DNA from: Candidatus Methylophosphatis roskildensis | GTDB lineage: Bacteria > Pseudomonadota > Gammaproteobacteria > Burkholderiales > Rhodocyclaceae | NCBI GenBank assembly: GCA_016708905.1 | Contig: JADJEV010000003.1 | Coordinates: 992,001 to 1,056,000 of the forward strand | DNA length: 64,000 bases | Reading direction: 5' to 3' | Shown here: in pieces, positions 62,829 to 64,000 of the stretch | Numbering within the stretch: position 1 is the first letter of the stretch | Layout: the number at the start of each line of letters is the position of its first letter | The notes under the pieces: generated by a model | Told to the model about the DNA's origin: nothing | Seen by the model: the letters and a program-made list of their open reading frames with translations, nothing else | Database searches by the model: none | Made by a program: the position numbers and the translations under genes

Positions 62829-63851
62829 ATGAGTTTTCGCGTTGTCCCGATCACCCTGGTCTGCCTTGCCGCACTCTGCCCGGCAGTCGCGGCTGCGGAC
62901 GAGCAGGTGCTCAACCTCTACACCGCGCGCCACTACCAGACCGACGAGGCGCTCTACACGAACTTCACGAAATCGACCGGCATCAAGGTCAATCGCCTGG
63001 AAGGCAAGGAAGACGAGTTGCTCGAGCGGATCAGGAACGAAGGCGCCAACAGCCCGGCCGACGTATTCGTGACCGTCGATGCGGCGCGGCTGGAAATCGC
63101 CGACAGCCTGGGTCTGTTCGCCCCGGTGAAATCGAAGCTGCTCGATGAGCGCGTGCCAGCCAACCTGCGCACATCGAACTGGATCGCGTTCTCGACCCGC
63201 GCCCGGGTGATCGTTTACAACAAGCAGGCGGTGCAACCCGAAGACGTGCAGAGCTACATGGATCTTGCCGCGCCGAAGCTGAGGGGCCAGGTCTGTTCGC
63301 GCTCGGGTGCTCACCCGTACAACCTGTCGCTCGGCTCGGCGATCATTTCCCACGAAGGCGAAGCCGGGGCCGAGGAATGGGCGCGCGGCGTAGTGGCGAA
63401 CTTCGCCCGCACTCCGAAGGGTGGCGACACGGACCAGATCCGTGCCGTCGCGGCCGGCGAATGCGGTGTCACCATCTCCAACACCTACTACCTGGTGCGC
63501 CTGATGCGCTCGGACAAGCCCGAGGACAAGAAGGCGGTCCAGGCCATCGGCATCGTTTGGCCCAATCAGAAAACCTGGGGCACGCACATCAACATCTCCG
63601 GCGCGGGTATTCTCAAAACCGCACCGAACAAGGATGCCGCGCTCAAGTTCATGGAGTATCTGGCGAGCGACGCGGCACAGCGCTACTTCGCCAACGGCAA
63701 CAACGAGTGGCCGGTCGTCAAGAATGTCGTAGTCAGCAACCCGGAGCTCGAAGCGCTGGGCAAGTTCAAGCCCGACGTTCTGCCGATCGGCCAACTGGCG
63801 AAAAACACCGCATTGGCGCAGAAGATCTTCGACCGCGCCGGATTTCGCTGA
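62829..63851 (+). CDS. Ferric-iron ABC transporter substrate-binding protein (FbpA/FutA type)
   Basis: The ATG at 62829, with GGGAG nine bases upstream, gives 340 residues. Signal peptide VVPITLVCLAALCPAVAAAD; mature start EQVLNLYTARHYQTDEALYT is the FutA/FbpA pattern. The paired tyrosines in ISNTYYLVRLMRSDK are the expected Fe(III) ligands, and NISGAGILKTAPNKDAALKF is conserved. It captures ferric iron in the periplasm for an ABC importer; the partner permease end lies convergent at 63901. A Fur-like site precedes it. Confidence 0.92.
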   Translation: MSFRVVPITLVCLAALCPAVAAADEQVLNLYTARHYQTDEALYTNFTKSTGIKVNRLEGKEDELLERIRNEGANSPADVFVTVDAARLEIADSLGLFAPVKSKLLDERVPANLRTSNWIAFSTRARVIVYNKQAVQPEDVQSYMDLAAPKLRGQVCSRSGAHPYNLSLGSAIISHEGEAGAEEWARGVVANFARTPKGGDTDQIRAVAAGECGVTISNTYYLVRLMRSDKPEDKKAVQAIGIVWPNQKTWGTHINISGAGILKTAPNKDAALKFMEYLASDAAQRYFANGNNEWPVVKNVVVSNPELEALGKFKPDVLPIGQLAKNTALAQKIFDRAGFR

Positions 63852-63900
63852 CGCCGGCAGCCCGCCGGACAGCAGCCACACCCTGCCGAGCGCTTGCCCT

Positions 63901-64000
63901 CTACTGCCGGCGCGAAAGCGCGATCTGCCGCGACAGCACGATCAAAGGAAGTACCCCGACCGCGACGATCGTCAGTGCCGAAGTCGAAGCTTCGGCCAAG
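63901..64000 (-). CDS. Iron ABC transporter permease, C-terminal end only
   Basis: The minus strand from the window edge to a TAG at 63901 encodes about 32 residues ending SALTIVAVGVLPLIVLSRQI followed by ALSRRQ. This is the hydrophobic last helix typical of FbpB-type iron permeases (the SALTIVAVG-LP-LSR pattern). It converges with the substrate-binding gene. The rest of the gene lies outside the window. Confidence 0.65.
   Translation of the reverse strand, partial: LAEASTSALTIVAVGVLPLIVLSRQIALSRRQ

Overview
The window is about 64 kb of high-GC chromosomal DNA. It looks like a betaproteobacterium, probably Rhodocyclales (Zoogloea, Dechloromonas or Accumulibacter-like). The evidence is the sdhCDAB-sdhE-gltA-sucA-odhB-lpd-zapE gene order, the mdh/GntR arrangement, AcnB, PrpE, and an frdABCD operon next to a rhodoquinone-type RquA methyltransferase. 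The taxonomic call is an inference. No rRNA, tRNA or CRISPR array was seen.

Layout. (1) 1-16.7 kb, storage carbon and anaerobic respiration. This holds a GlgE-type maltosyltransferase (cut by the window edge), a GlgM/GlgA-type glycogen synthase, serA and serC. It continues with a fused GlgX-MalQ protein of 1412 residues, frdABCD, rquA and pgm. Near-identical promoter-like elements precede frdA and rquA, suggesting that the fumarate reductase and the enzyme making its low-potential quinone are co-expressed. (2) 16.8-32.9 kb, metal resistance. A six-gene RND efflux operon (czcCBA type plus two His-rich small proteins and a cytochrome c) is divergent from a two-component system. It is followed by copB (broken by one in-frame TAG), the multicopper oxidase copA, a copper P-type ATPase, a MerR regulator and a Met-rich periplasmic protein. 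ATTACA-N4-TGTAAT dyads stand in front of the RND operon, copA and (degenerate) the Met-rich gene. A 19-bp-spacer MerR promoter stands in front of the ATPase. (3) 33.4-37 kb: a small HTH protein, a TPR/O-GlcNAc-transferase-like protein and a secretin-N-domain-like protein. (4) 37.1-55.8 kb, the TCA cycle. zapE, lpd, odhB, sucA, gltA, sdhE, sdhB, sdhA, sdhD and sdhC lie on the minus strand. A GntR regulator, mdh, a DUF3617 protein and acnB follow, then two small zinc-peptidase-like genes. (5) 55.8-64 kb: prpE, a response regulator with a degenerate GGDEF domain, and an IS66-family element with perfect 21-bp ends that carries a DruA-like (DUF4338) gene coupled to its transposase. An NlpC/P60 hydrolase, a ferric-iron binding protein and the tail of an iron permease close the window.

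Taken together, the genes describe an organism that stores glycogen, runs a full TCA cycle aerobically and can reverse the succinate/fumarate step with rhodoquinol anaerobically. It can also activate propionate. That combination would suit alternating oxic/anoxic habitats such as activated sludge, but this is inference from gene content. Two coding sequences look damaged (copB and the IS66 transposase); point mutation and sequencing error cannot be told apart here.
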